Origin: Syntrophaceae bacterium
GTDB lineage: Bacteria; Desulfobacterota; Syntrophia; Syntrophales; Smithellaceae
Direction of reading: 5' to 3'
Length of the DNA: 6,418 nt
Assembly: GCA_003506745.1 (NCBI GenBank)
Contig: DNYQ01000186.1
Location: forward strand, 3,126-9,543
The translations under genes and the position numbers were made by a program. Below, piece by piece: positions 1 through 6,140 of this stretch (within the stretch, counting starts at the first letter, position 1; every line of letters begins with the position of its first letter). The notes beneath the pieces were generated by a model that did not search any database, was not told where the DNA came from, and was given only the letters and a program-made list of their open reading frames with translations.

Positions 1-495
1 ACGAGCTACTGGTTTACCATTCCGCGCGACCGTCTGCGCCGGCTCGATTTTACGCCGGCGGAAATCATCGACGGGCTGTCGGCGCTGGCTTATACCCTGC
101 AGCATCTGTCGGCCATGTTTTTGATGGCGGACACACACGACATCGACCGGTCGCTGGGCGATAAGTCCGGCGAGTGGTTTGTGAGCCAGGGAAAAACCGG
201 CCGCGTCATCACGACGTTTTCCTCCGGACGGTCGCAGTCGTTGGACGGTCCGGGCGGCGCGCGCATCGACGAGTTCGATCCGACGATTTTCATCTTCGAT
301 TCCTACCCGGGCGGCATCGGTTTTTCCGAACTGCTCTACCGCGAACATGTCAATCTGCTGATCGCCGCGAAAAGCCTGATCGAAAAATGTCCCTGTGCGT
401 TCGGCTGCCCCTCCTGCGTCGGCCCCGTCCTGGAAGTCGGCAAAAACGCCAAGGAAATCGTGCCGAAGATGATTGACTTAGTGCTGGGAAAATGA
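1..495 (+). CDS. mrfA: MrfA-type DEAD/DEAH-box helicase, C-terminal DUF1998 part (5' end outside window)
   Basis: The open frame runs from base 1 to the TGA at 493-495, giving 164 residues of the C-terminus; the helicase core lies upstream of the window. Seen: TSYWF at the first residues, FDSYPGGIGFSE at residues 99-110, and a four-cysteine cluster C130-x-C132-x3-C136-x2-C139 in KCPCAFGCPSCVGP. This is the signature of the DUF1998 domain that ends the MrfA/YprA superfamily 2 helicases, and the cysteines are thought to bind zinc. In Bacillus subtilis MrfA works with the exonuclease MrfB to repair mitomycin C damage independently of UvrABC. The next gene, 45 bp downstream, is an MrfB homologue, which strongly supports the MrfA assignment over other DUF1998 helicases. 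A product starting at the internal ATG at 115 would cut the domain and is not the real start. Function is inferred from family and neighbour. Confidence 0.87.
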   Translation, partial: TSYWFTIPRDRLRRLDFTPAEIIDGLSALAYTLQHLSAMFLMADTHDIDRSLGDKSGEWFVSQGKTGRVITTFSSGRSQSLDGPGGARIDEFDPTIFIFDSYPGGIGFSELLYREHVNLLIAAKSLIEKCPCAFGCPSCVGPVLEVGKNAKEIVPKMIDLVLGK

Positions 496-540
496 CGAGA
501 ATAAAATTTCCTCACGTCACACCGACGAAGTGGTGGAACT

Positions 541-1872
541 ATGAAATCGATTGATAAATTAAAACGTCTGACCGGTGAGAATATAGCCCCGAAAAAGGCC
601 CAGCAGGCACAAACGGTTCCCGCCACGAGTGAAAAGCAGGAACAGCTTGCCGACCTGCGCCGCAGAATCGACAGCGTTGTCACCCGTGCGGCCATGCGCA
701 GCAAGGCAGCTCAGGATGAAGCGCGATTGCGCGGCAATCAGGGACTTGCCGAAATCCTGTCCGGAGAAGAAATTGAAAACGAACATGGCCGCTTTTTTCT
801 GGTCAGCGACAGGGTATCCGGCGCGAGCCGCCACGGCCACCGCAATCTTCTCGAAGCGTTCGACCTGGACATGTCCGCGGCGGCGATGCTGGCCAACAAT
901 CCTTTAGTCAGCGAATATCGATCCTCGGATGCCCTGTTTCTGGATACGGAAACCACGGGCCTTGCCGGCGGCACCGGCACTATGGCCTTTCTCATTGGTG
1001 TGGGCTGGATGGAGGGAGATCATTTTCAGGTCCGCCAGATTCTGGCGCGCGATTTCGGCGAAGAGAAAGCGGCGCTGACTTATCTCAAGGATATTGCCGC
1101 GCGAAAACGATTTCTCATCACCTTCAACGGCAAGGCTTTCGACATCAATCTGCTCGCAACACGCTTCATTATGAACCGGATGCAAAGTGACCTGCCGGGT
1201 CTGCCCCATCTGGATTTACTGCATCCGTCGCGCCGCCTTCTGGGGCATCGCCTGGAAAACTGCCGCCTGGCCACGCTGGAGGCGGACATCCTCGGCGTGC
1301 AGCGCGAGGGCGACATTCCCGGCTGGGAAATTCCGCAGCGCTATTTTGACTGGCTGCGTAAGCGCGATCCCCGTTTGCTTGCCAGCATCTTCGAGCACAA
1401 CCGCCTGGACGTGATTTCCATGGCGACGCTTACCGCGCATCTGGTCGAAATATTGACCGCACAGGCCCCTGCGCCCTATACGCACACGGATGATTATCTG
1501 GCCGCCGCCCGCCTTTTACTAACACGCGCCAACGCGACGGGCGCGCAAAAAATATTGGATATCTTCCATGATCAAACCTGCTCGGATTTTTCTCTCCAGT
1601 CGAAAAAGAAACTGGCGCAGTTATACAAACGCATCGGCAGAATGGATGAAGCCGTGCAAATCTGGCGGCAAATGGCCGCCTGCGAACCGATTGAATTCTA
1701 TGCCGTCTCGGAGCTCGCCAAATACCAGGAGCATCACGAACAGGATTACTCTCAGGCCAGGGCTCTCATTGAAAGTGCACTGGCCGGAAACAATACGTTT
1801 TCAGAACAGGAGCAAGAATCGCTGTCGCATCGTTTAAAAAGGCTAAAGGCCAGACTGAAACCCTCCTGTTAG
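541..1872 (+). CDS. mrfB: MrfB-type (YprB) DEDD-family 3'-5' exonuclease with TPR-like C-terminus
   Basis: 443 residues. The RNase H-like exonuclease core shows Exo I in FLDTETTGL (D135, E137), Exo II in FNGKAFD (D201), and Exo III in HNRLDVIS (H286, D290). All four acidic metal ligands of the DEDD superfamily and a candidate general-base histidine are therefore present. The first 90 or so residues are charged and probably helical. Residues 315-440 contain TPR-like helices (for example LAQLYKRIGRMDEAVQIW). The known partner in Bacillus is the MrfA helicase, encoded immediately upstream here, and the pair excises mitomycin-type damage. The frame has a TAA at 502-504 and ATG 541 is the first start after it, preceded by a weak GGTGG at 532-536, so translation may depend on coupling or read-in from mrfA. 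The gap of 45 bp contains no terminator. The stop TAG lies inside the terminator stem. Activity and substrate are inferred from the family. Confidence 0.88.
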   Translation: MKSIDKLKRLTGENIAPKKAQQAQTVPATSEKQEQLADLRRRIDSVVTRAAMRSKAAQDEARLRGNQGLAEILSGEEIENEHGRFFLVSDRVSGASRHGHRNLLEAFDLDMSAAAMLANNPLVSEYRSSDALFLDTETTGLAGGTGTMAFLIGVGWMEGDHFQVRQILARDFGEEKAALTYLKDIAARKRFLITFNGKAFDINLLATRFIMNRMQSDLPGLPHLDLLHPSRRLLGHRLENCRLATLEADILGVQREGDIPGWEIPQRYFDWLRKRDPRLLASIFEHNRLDVISMATLTAHLVEILTAQAPAPYTHTDDYLAAARLLLTRANATGAQKILDIFHDQTCSDFSLQSKKKLAQLYKRIGRMDEAVQIWRQMAACEPIEFYAVSELAKYQEHHEQDYSQARALIESALAGNNTFSEQEQESLSHRLKRLKARLKPSC

Positions 1873-1881
1873 CCTTTTTTT
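1836..1881 (+). terminator. Symmetrical (probably bidirectional) terminator overlapping the mrfB stop codon
   Basis: AAAAAGGCTAA (1836-1846) pairs perfectly with TTAGCCTTTTT (1869-1879), 11 bp with a 22-nt loop, followed on the plus strand by a T tract to 1881. The left arm is coding sequence and the mrfB stop TAG (1870-1872) is in the right arm. Read on the minus strand, the same stem ends in a run of five T, so it can also stop transcripts coming from the convergent response-regulator gene. I saw no other convincing terminator for that operon between 1882 and 2010. Confidence 0.75.
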
Positions 1882-2010
1882 GTTCATTGGCGCCAGGAAA
1901 AGAAAAATGGTTATCCTTGCCAAACATGCCGGAATCCACACCGGTCACCCGCAAGCGGGCAGCGGCAACATCATAGCACTTTTGATAAAACCATTACGAA
2001 ACGGTTCACA

Positions 2011-3393
2011 TCAGTTGCTCTCATACTTCGTAAGCTTCTTGCGAAGCGTTTTGCGGGTGATGCCCAGACGCCTCGCCGCTTCGCTTTTGTTGCCGCCACA
2101 GACGTCCAGCGCCTCCAGAATGCTTCTTTTTTCGACTTCCGTAAGCGGCAGATTTTCGGAAGCACCGGCCGCTTGAGCTGCCGGACCGCTCCGACCCCTG
2201 TTGTTTGAATCTCCGTCATCCGCCGTCAGGAACATCAGTTCATCGGCATCCACGAAATCGGTGCGCGACAGAACCACGGCTCTTTCCACAGCGTTCATCA
2301 ACTCCCGGACATTGCCCGGCCAGGGATATTCGACAAGCTTGTGCATGGCCCCGGAGGAAAAACCGGTCACGTTTTTGGAATTCTTCGCGGCAAATCCCCG
2401 CAGAAAATGCTGCGCCAAAAGCGGAATATCTTCCTTTCTTTCCCGAAGCGGCGGCATGGCCAGCGCCACGACATTGAGCCGGTAAAACAGATCTTCGCGG
2501 AAGCGTCCCATCTGGATTTCCTTTTTCAAATCCTTGTTGGAGGCCGCAATCACGCGGACATCAACCTTGACCACGTCCGAACCGCCCACACGGGTGAGCT
2601 CTCTTTCCTGCAACACCCGCAGAAGCTTCACCTGCATCGCCGGCGACATTTCACTCACCTCATCCAGAAAAATGCTGCCGGAGTCGGCCTGGAGAAACTT
2701 CCCTTCCCGTCTGCGGTCCGCGCCGGTGAACGCCCCCTTTTCATGACCGAACAATTCCGATTCCAGAAGCGTCTCGGTAAGGGCTGCACAGTTGATTTTA
2801 ATGAAGGGCGCTTGTTTGCGTTTGCTGTTGGCGTGGACGGCGTTGGCGATCATCTCTTTGCCGGTGCCCGAATCGCCGGTGATCAGAATCGTCGCCTCCG
2901 TCGCGGCCACCTGCTCCACAATCTCCAACAACTTAAGCATGGCGGCGCTCTGCCCGATGATATTTTGCCGGTCGAACTTTTCACCCAGCCTTTCCTTCAG
3001 ATATTCGTTTTCTTTTTTCAGCAGGCTGTGCTCCGTCGCCCGGGCCATCACGATCTGCAGCTCATCAAAATCCAGCGGCTTGGTCAGATAATCATAAGCG
3101 CCTTTCTTGAGCGCGCTGACGGCCGTCTCCACCGACGCATAAGCCGTCATGATAATCACCGGAGTAGCCGGATGGATTTTTTTGATTTGTTCCAGGGCCT
3201 CGATGCCCGATACTTTCATCATGCGGATGTCCATCAGGATCAAATCAAACGACCGCCGGCCGACTTCTTCAACCGCAACCGCCCCGTCGTCCGCCTCTGC
3301 GACGCGATAGCCCCAGCCGCCCAGCAGTTTTTTCAGCATGACGCGATGCGTGGAATCGTCATCTACAATTAAAACCTCGGGTCCTTTTTTCAT
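2011..3393 (-). CDS. zraR: NtrC-family sigma-54-dependent response regulator, ZraR-like
   Basis: 460 residues with the full three-domain layout. Receiver domain (about 5-120): D11/D12 acidic pocket, phospho-acceptor D55 in LILMD, T83 and K105. AAA+ sigma-54 activation domain (about 143-375): Walker A GDSGTGKE at 173-180, GAFTGA loop at 220-225 that contacts sigma-54, Walker B SIFLDE ending D244-E245, and FREDLFYRLNV carrying the arginine-finger region near R299/R305. Fis-type helix-turn-helix at about 433-455 (NKSEAARRLGITRKTLRKKL). No key residue is missing. It should bind enhancer-like sites and drive a sigma-54 promoter; a matching promoter lies upstream of the divergent secreted-protein gene. 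Its ATG overlaps the kinase stop by four bases (ATGA), indicating translational coupling. ZraR is chosen from the layout and the neighbouring LTxxQ gene; another NtrC-like paralogue is possible. Confidence 0.9.
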   Translation of the reverse strand: MKKGPEVLIVDDDSTHRVMLKKLLGGWGYRVAEADDGAVAVEEVGRRSFDLILMDIRMMKVSGIEALEQIKKIHPATPVIIMTAYASVETAVSALKKGAYDYLTKPLDFDELQIVMARATEHSLLKKENEYLKERLGEKFDRQNIIGQSAAMLKLLEIVEQVAATEATILITGDSGTGKEMIANAVHANSKRKQAPFIKINCAALTETLLESELFGHEKGAFTGADRRREGKFLQADSGSIFLDEVSEMSPAMQVKLLRVLQERELTRVGGSDVVKVDVRVIAASNKDLKKEIQMGRFREDLFYRLNVVALAMPPLRERKEDIPLLAQHFLRGFAAKNSKNVTGFSSGAMHKLVEYPWPGNVRELMNAVERAVVLSRTDFVDADELMFLTADDGDSNNRGRSGPAAQAAGASENLPLTEVEKRSILEALDVCGGNKSEAARRLGITRKTLRKKLTKYESN

Positions 3394-5090
3394 TTTTCCA
3401 TCCTCTCTTTGGCCGTCATCGGAAAGCGCAGCGTAACAGTTGTGCCGATGCCGGCCTTGCTTTCAATTTGGACCACGCCGCCGTGCGCATCCATAATTTT
3501 TTGCACAACCGCCAGCCCCAAACCGGTCCCCGCCGGTTTGGACGTAAAATACGGATCGTAAATCCTCGGCAGGTCTTCTTCCGCAATGCCTGAGCCGGTG
3601 TCGGAAACCGTCACATCCATAAAATCTTTTTGCGCGGCGAGCGAAACGCTTACTCTTCCGCCCGCAGGCATGGCCGCGAGAGCGTTCAGAAAAATATTGA
3701 GCAGCACCTGCTTGATTTTATCCGGATCGACTTCCACCCGAGGCACACCGCCGCCCTTCAAAACATCAAAGGCGACGGCATTTTTCTTTCCTTCGGCGGA
3801 CACCAACCGAATCGTCTGGTTCACCAGATCCGTCATGTCCGTCGGTTGGGTTTTCAAGACAATCGGCCGGGCAAATTCAATCAACTGACTGATGACGCGA
3901 TTCAGCCTTTCCGTCTCCGCAATCATGATATCCGCCGTTTCTTCATCTTCTGGATTACCGGCCAGCCTCTGCCTGAAATAAACGGCAAAGCCCTTGATGG
4001 AGCTGAGCGGATTTCTGATTTCATGCGCCACACCGGCGGCCAGCGAGCCGATGGCGTTCAGGTGGCGACTGCGGGCAACTTCCTGCTCCAAAAGCCTCAC
4101 GGCCGTGACGTTGCGGGCCAGCAGAATCTTCCCTTCGTGAACATCTCCACCGGCAAAGGCCGCTGCGACAACTTCCCATGTTTGCTCCCCGCCGTTTTCC
4201 GACGGGATGAAAAGATCCTCCTCGGCAAGACTGTTGTGCTCGCTGATCCGTCCCAACAGCCGAGCAAAAGGCGCGGGCAGAACCGCGTCTGCCCGGCGTC
4301 CCACCGCTTCAGTGCAAGTTCCGGCAATAAGCTCCTGGGCCTGCTGGTTGCAGGCGGAAATGCTTCCGTTCTGATCCACCGCCAGAAGCGCAATGGGCAT
4401 GTTTTTCACAAGGGCCTCTGAAAAAACCGTTATCCTTGAAAGAGACGTGCGCGCCAGACGATAGGACTGAACCAGAAAAAGAGATACAATGGCAAGCGAT
4501 CCGACAAGCGCAAGAAGCAGCGCCATGATGACCGTCCGCAACGTATCTTCCCGCGACGCTTTTTCGATTTTCTCCATGTTAAAACCGACAAAAACAATCA
4601 AAGGAGAATCATCTTCCCGCCCGGCCAGACCTCGCCCCGGAGAAAATCCGCGATACACCTCAAACGTACCGGCCCCCTCGGGATTGGCCGTCTGCCGCCA
4701 GTGGATTTCCTGACGTGAGGCAATCTTTTTTAAATCGAGATCCAGTCCGTAGGGCAGTCCCAGCATGGACGGGTCGCTGTCCGCCAGGACATTCCCCGCG
4801 CTGTCCGTGACAATCATGTAATCGACATCCGGCTGCTGGGCCGTTTCCATGAGCAGTTTCTGAAGATAAAAAGCATCCTGGGCCTGCTCCGTCCGGACGC
4901 GCATTCCCGAGTCAAAAGACTGAATCAGCGTCGTTCCTTTTTCGACAAAAAGCGTTTGGGCCTGATGCTTTCTTTGCTGAAACTGCATGAAAATCATCAT
5001 GCCCAGGATAACGGCCAAGACAGCGAAAGCGCTTATGACAACCCAGACGGAAAGATCAAAGCGAATTTTTTTCTTTTTTTCCCCTTGCAT
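3390..5090 (-). CDS. zraS: Membrane sensor histidine kinase with PAS domain, ZraS-like partner of the adjacent regulator
   Basis: 566 residues. A charged N-terminus is followed by a membrane segment at about 13-36, a periplasmic sensor region at about 37-183, and a second membrane segment at about 185-208. Then come a PAS-type domain (about 224-335, from ALVKNMPIALLAVDQNGSI), a HisKA helix with phospho-acceptor H356 in GVAHEIRNPLSSIKG, and an HATPase_c domain with N box (N465/N469), G1 box DTGSGI at 497-502, F box YDPYFTS and G2 box GTGLGLA at 521-527. All catalytic boxes are intact. Start ATG 5088-5090 has a good GGGAG Shine-Dalgarno (complement of 5099-5103) with 8-nt spacing. It is transcribed first in a two-gene operon with the response regulator. 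The periplasmic ligand cannot be read from sequence; zinc or envelope stress is inferred from the ZraS-like layout only. Confidence 0.88.
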   Translation of the reverse strand: MQGEKKKKIRFDLSVWVVISAFAVLAVILGMMIFMQFQQRKHQAQTLFVEKGTTLIQSFDSGMRVRTEQAQDAFYLQKLLMETAQQPDVDYMIVTDSAGNVLADSDPSMLGLPYGLDLDLKKIASRQEIHWRQTANPEGAGTFEVYRGFSPGRGLAGREDDSPLIVFVGFNMEKIEKASREDTLRTVIMALLLALVGSLAIVSLFLVQSYRLARTSLSRITVFSEALVKNMPIALLAVDQNGSISACNQQAQELIAGTCTEAVGRRADAVLPAPFARLLGRISEHNSLAEEDLFIPSENGGEQTWEVVAAAFAGGDVHEGKILLARNVTAVRLLEQEVARSRHLNAIGSLAAGVAHEIRNPLSSIKGFAVYFRQRLAGNPEDEETADIMIAETERLNRVISQLIEFARPIVLKTQPTDMTDLVNQTIRLVSAEGKKNAVAFDVLKGGGVPRVEVDPDKIKQVLLNIFLNALAAMPAGGRVSVSLAAQKDFMDVTVSDTGSGIAEEDLPRIYDPYFTSKPAGTGLGLAVVQKIMDAHGGVVQIESKAGIGTTVTLRFPMTAKERMEK

Positions 5091-5144
5091 GATTCATTCT
5101 CCCAAAATCTTCTGGATACAATCGGCCCATCTGAATACCCCAAT

Positions 5145-5182
5145 TGGATATCTATTATCCACGTAATGGTTATAAAAAACAA
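5145..5182 (-). promoter_or_regulatory. Candidate sigma-70-type promoter of the kinase-regulator operon
   Basis: On the minus strand TTGTTT (5177-5182) and GATAAT (5154-5159) are separated by exactly 17 bp, predicting a start near 5147 and a 5' leader of about 57 nt before the kinase ATG. The -35 match is poor (3/6) and the -10 match is good (5/6). A perfect 6-bp inverted repeat, TGGATA-N5-TATCCA (5145-5161), overlaps the -10 and could be an operator. No sigma-54 motif pointing in this direction was found. Confidence 0.35.
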
Positions 5183-5195
5183 TTACTATTTGCCT

Positions 5196-5210
5196 TCAAA
5201 TATTCTTTGA
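5196..5210. promoter_or_regulatory. Candidate activator-binding dyad upstream of the sigma-54 promoter
   Basis: TCAAA-N5-TTTGA is a perfect 5-bp inverted repeat centred at 5203, about 61 bp before the predicted sigma-54 start. Fis-type helix-turn-helix dimers bind short dyads upstream of such promoters. The dyad at 5145-5161 has the same 5-nt spacer but a different arm sequence, so the two are not obviously copies of one site. In AT-rich DNA a 5-bp dyad can arise by chance. Confidence 0.25.
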
Positions 5211-5237
5211 CCAGTTATTTCAACAACTTACTTGCAG

Positions 5238-5253
5238 TGGCACAACCCTTGCT
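5238..5253 (+). promoter_or_regulatory. Sigma-54 (-24/-12) promoter of the secreted LTxxQ protein gene
   Basis: TGGCAC-AACCC-TTGCT matches the sigma-54 consensus TGGCAC-N5-TTGCW at every conserved position. The invariant GG (5239-5240) and GC (5251-5252) have the required 12-bp offset. The predicted transcription start is about 5264, some 39 nt before the ATG at 5303. The divergent operon encodes a GAFTGA-bearing sigma-54 activator, so this is very probably its target, as in the enterobacterial zraP promoter. Confidence 0.88.
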
Positions 5254-5279
5254 CATGTAACGGGTAAACAATGAGCAAG
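5248..5279. repeat. 9-bp perfect inverted repeat overlapping the -12 element and start site
   Basis: CTTGCTCAT (5248-5256) and ATGAGCAAG (5271-5279) are exact reverse complements with a 14-nt spacer. The left arm includes the -12 TTGCT of the sigma-54 promoter and the right arm lies about 8-16 nt downstream of the predicted start. Only the right arm would be transcribed, so an mRNA hairpin is not expected from this promoter; a protein operator is the simpler reading. Role is inferred. Confidence 0.5.
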
Positions 5280-5302
5280 AACCATACAAAAGGAGATTAA
5301 CC

Positions 5303-5821
5303 ATGAAGAAACTGATTTTAGCATTAACAGCCGTAGCAGTAGGCTTGCTTTTAACCTCTCAGGCATTTGCCTGGGGTCCCGGTTTCGGCAAGGGCAGAGG
5401 ATACGGATCCTGCCGGGATGCAGGCCTGGAAAGACTGAATTTAACCGATGAACAAAAAGTAAAAATCGAAGCCCTGCAGGATGCGAATTTCAAAGCAACC
5501 AAAACGACTCGTGAAAAGATTTTTGACAAATCCGTGGAATTGCGCAGACTGTGGCTGCAGGCAAATCCCGACAAAAACAAAATTTCGGACGCTCAAAAAG
5601 AATTAAGGACGCTGCGTAACGAGATGGAAGACAAAACAACCGCTCTGCAACTGGAAGTCCGCAAGGTTCTGACGCCGGAACAAAACGAAAAACTGGCCAC
5701 CTCCCGTTGGGGCAGAGGACCCGGCTTTGGTCCGCGCGGCGGGATGAGGGGTCCTGGTGAATTCGGACCCGGCCCCGGCCCTGGTTCAGGACCCGGTTTA
5801 GGAATGGGTATGTGCCAATAG
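5303..5821 (+). CDS. Periplasmic LTxxQ protein of the Spy/CpxP/ZraP type
   Basis: 172 residues. Sec signal peptide: MKK, hydrophobic core, cleavage predicted after AFA (residue 23). The mature protein carries two LTxxQ motifs, LTDEQ (47-51) and LTPEQ (123-127), about 76 residues apart and joined by charged helices with coiled-coil character, the hallmark of Spy/CpxP/ZraP periplasmic chaperones. A glycine/proline-rich tail (about 136-172) holds repeated GPG units and ends GMGMCQ. AAAGGAG at 5289-5295 with a 7-nt spacer supports the start. It is transcribed divergently from a ZraSR-like two-component system and from a sigma-54 promoter, so a ZraP-like envelope-stress or metal role is likely. 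Oddly, it contains no histidine at all, unlike metal-binding ZraP; only Cys37, Cys171 and methionines remain as obvious soft ligands. I therefore do not assign the zraP symbol outright. Confidence 0.85.
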   Translation: MKKLILALTAVAVGLLLTSQAFAWGPGFGKGRGYGSCRDAGLERLNLTDEQKVKIEALQDANFKATKTTREKIFDKSVELRRLWLQANPDKNKISDAQKELRTLRNEMEDKTTALQLEVRKVLTPEQNEKLATSRWGRGPGFGPRGGMRGPGEFGPGPGPGSGPGLGMGMCQ

Positions 5822-5843
5822 TTTCAAGTCCCATCCCTCCTTC

Positions 5844-5877
5844 AAGCAGGGGAGCTTGTGGCTCCCCTGCTTTTTTT
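5844..5877 (+). terminator. Strong intrinsic terminator after the LTxxQ protein gene
   Basis: AGCAGGGGAGC (5845-5855) and GCTCCCCTGCT (5861-5871) form an 11-bp perfect stem with a TTGTG loop, extendable by one A-T pair, followed by a T tract at 5871-5877. It lies 22 nt after the stop codon and isolates this gene from the leucine region. An A7 tract follows directly (5878-5884), so weak reverse activity is possible. Confidence 0.95.
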
Positions 5878-5888
5878 AAAAAAACATT

Positions 5889-5917
5889 TTGACAACACTC
5901 AATTTTTGCATTAATAG
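5889..5917 (+). promoter_or_regulatory. Candidate sigma-70 promoter of the leuA leader
   Basis: A perfect -35 TTGACA (5889-5894) lies just after the preceding terminator. At 17-bp spacing the -10 is TAATAG (5912-5917, 3/6); an alternative is ATTAAT (5910-5915) at 15 bp. The predicted start near 5924 would give a leader of about 355 nt before leuA, containing the small leucine-rich frame, the attenuator and the second structured element. Confidence 0.45.
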
Positions 5918-5956
5918 AGCTTTAAGATTTTCATAAGTTTTTAAAGGACGTCATTC

Positions 5957-6076
5957 ATGTTCAGTTATACGACAACAACAATCACAGCCGGCGCGCTTCT
6001 GACCCTGCTTTTGGGCCTCGCCCTGTTGCGCCTGTTACTTAAGGCCGCCTGCCCGTTGTTTTTAGGTCGTCACTGA
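5957..6076 (+). CDS. leuL: Leucine-rich 39-aa leader peptide (probable leuA attenuator peptide)
   Basis: ATG 5957 to TGA 6074-6076. AAAGGA at 5943-5948 with an 8-nt spacer is a good ribosome-binding site. Thirteen of 39 residues are leucine and eleven of them fall in residues 14-28 (LLTLLLGLALLRLLL), using five of the six Leu codons (no CTA). Residues 5-10 read TTTTIT. It sits between a promoter candidate and a strong terminator directly before leuA, the position of a transcription-attenuation leader peptide. The stop codon lies just past one antiterminator strand (6059-6067), so a ribosome finishing translation would cover it. Alternative: a real single-span membrane microprotein, since the same leucine run would make a transmembrane helix. 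I favour the leader because of the surrounding RNA. leuL is a functional name only; no sequence homology to enteric leuL is claimed. Confidence 0.62.
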   Translation: MFSYTTTTITAGALLTLLLGLALLRLLLKAACPLFLGRH

Positions 6077-6116
6077 ACTTGCAACATAAAGGATTACCTA
6101 AAAAGGCCGTGGGCGG
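6049..6116 (+). promoter_or_regulatory. Antiterminator of the proposed leucine attenuator
   Basis: TTTTTAGGT (6059-6067) is the exact reverse complement of ACCTAAAAA (6096-6104), a 9-bp helix. A second helix, CTGCCC (6049-6054) with GGGCGG (6111-6116), stacks across an internal loop with one G-U pair. Together they consume 6100-6113, the whole 5' arm of the terminator, so the two structures exclude each other. The upstream strand lies within the last eleven codons of the leader frame. Confidence 0.6.
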
Positions 6117-6137
6117 AAAAACCCACGGCCTTTTTTT
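6100..6137 (+). terminator. Intrinsic terminator (attenuator) between leader peptide and leuA
   Basis: AAAAAGGCCGTGGG (6100-6113) pairs with CCCACGGCC plus T5 (6122-6135): 9 GC-rich pairs extended by five A-T pairs, 8-nt loop CGGAAAAA, T tract 6131-6137. It begins 24 nt after the leader stop codon. It could simply end a small gene, but its overlap with a competing helix and its place before leuA point to regulated termination. Confidence 0.93.
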
Positions 6138-6140
6138 GTA

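Noticed and set aside
1948..1959. Terminator for the minus-strand operon at CCCGCAAGCGGG
   Set aside because: The stem is only four usable base pairs and no T tract follows on the minus strand.
2341..3372. Long plus-strand open frame (343 codons) opposite the response regulator
   Set aside because: It lies antisense to a fully conserved NtrC-family gene, has no recognisable domain and low-complexity His/Arg/Phe-rich composition typical of a shadow frame.
3630..4421. Plus-strand open frame (263 codons) opposite the histidine kinase
   Set aside because: It is antisense to intact HisKA/HATPase coding sequence, with no domain and no ribosome-binding context that stands out.
4956..5210. Plus-strand 84-codon frame across the kinase start and divergent region
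   Set aside because: It overlaps the kinase N-terminus and the regulatory region antisense, and the product has no recognisable motif.
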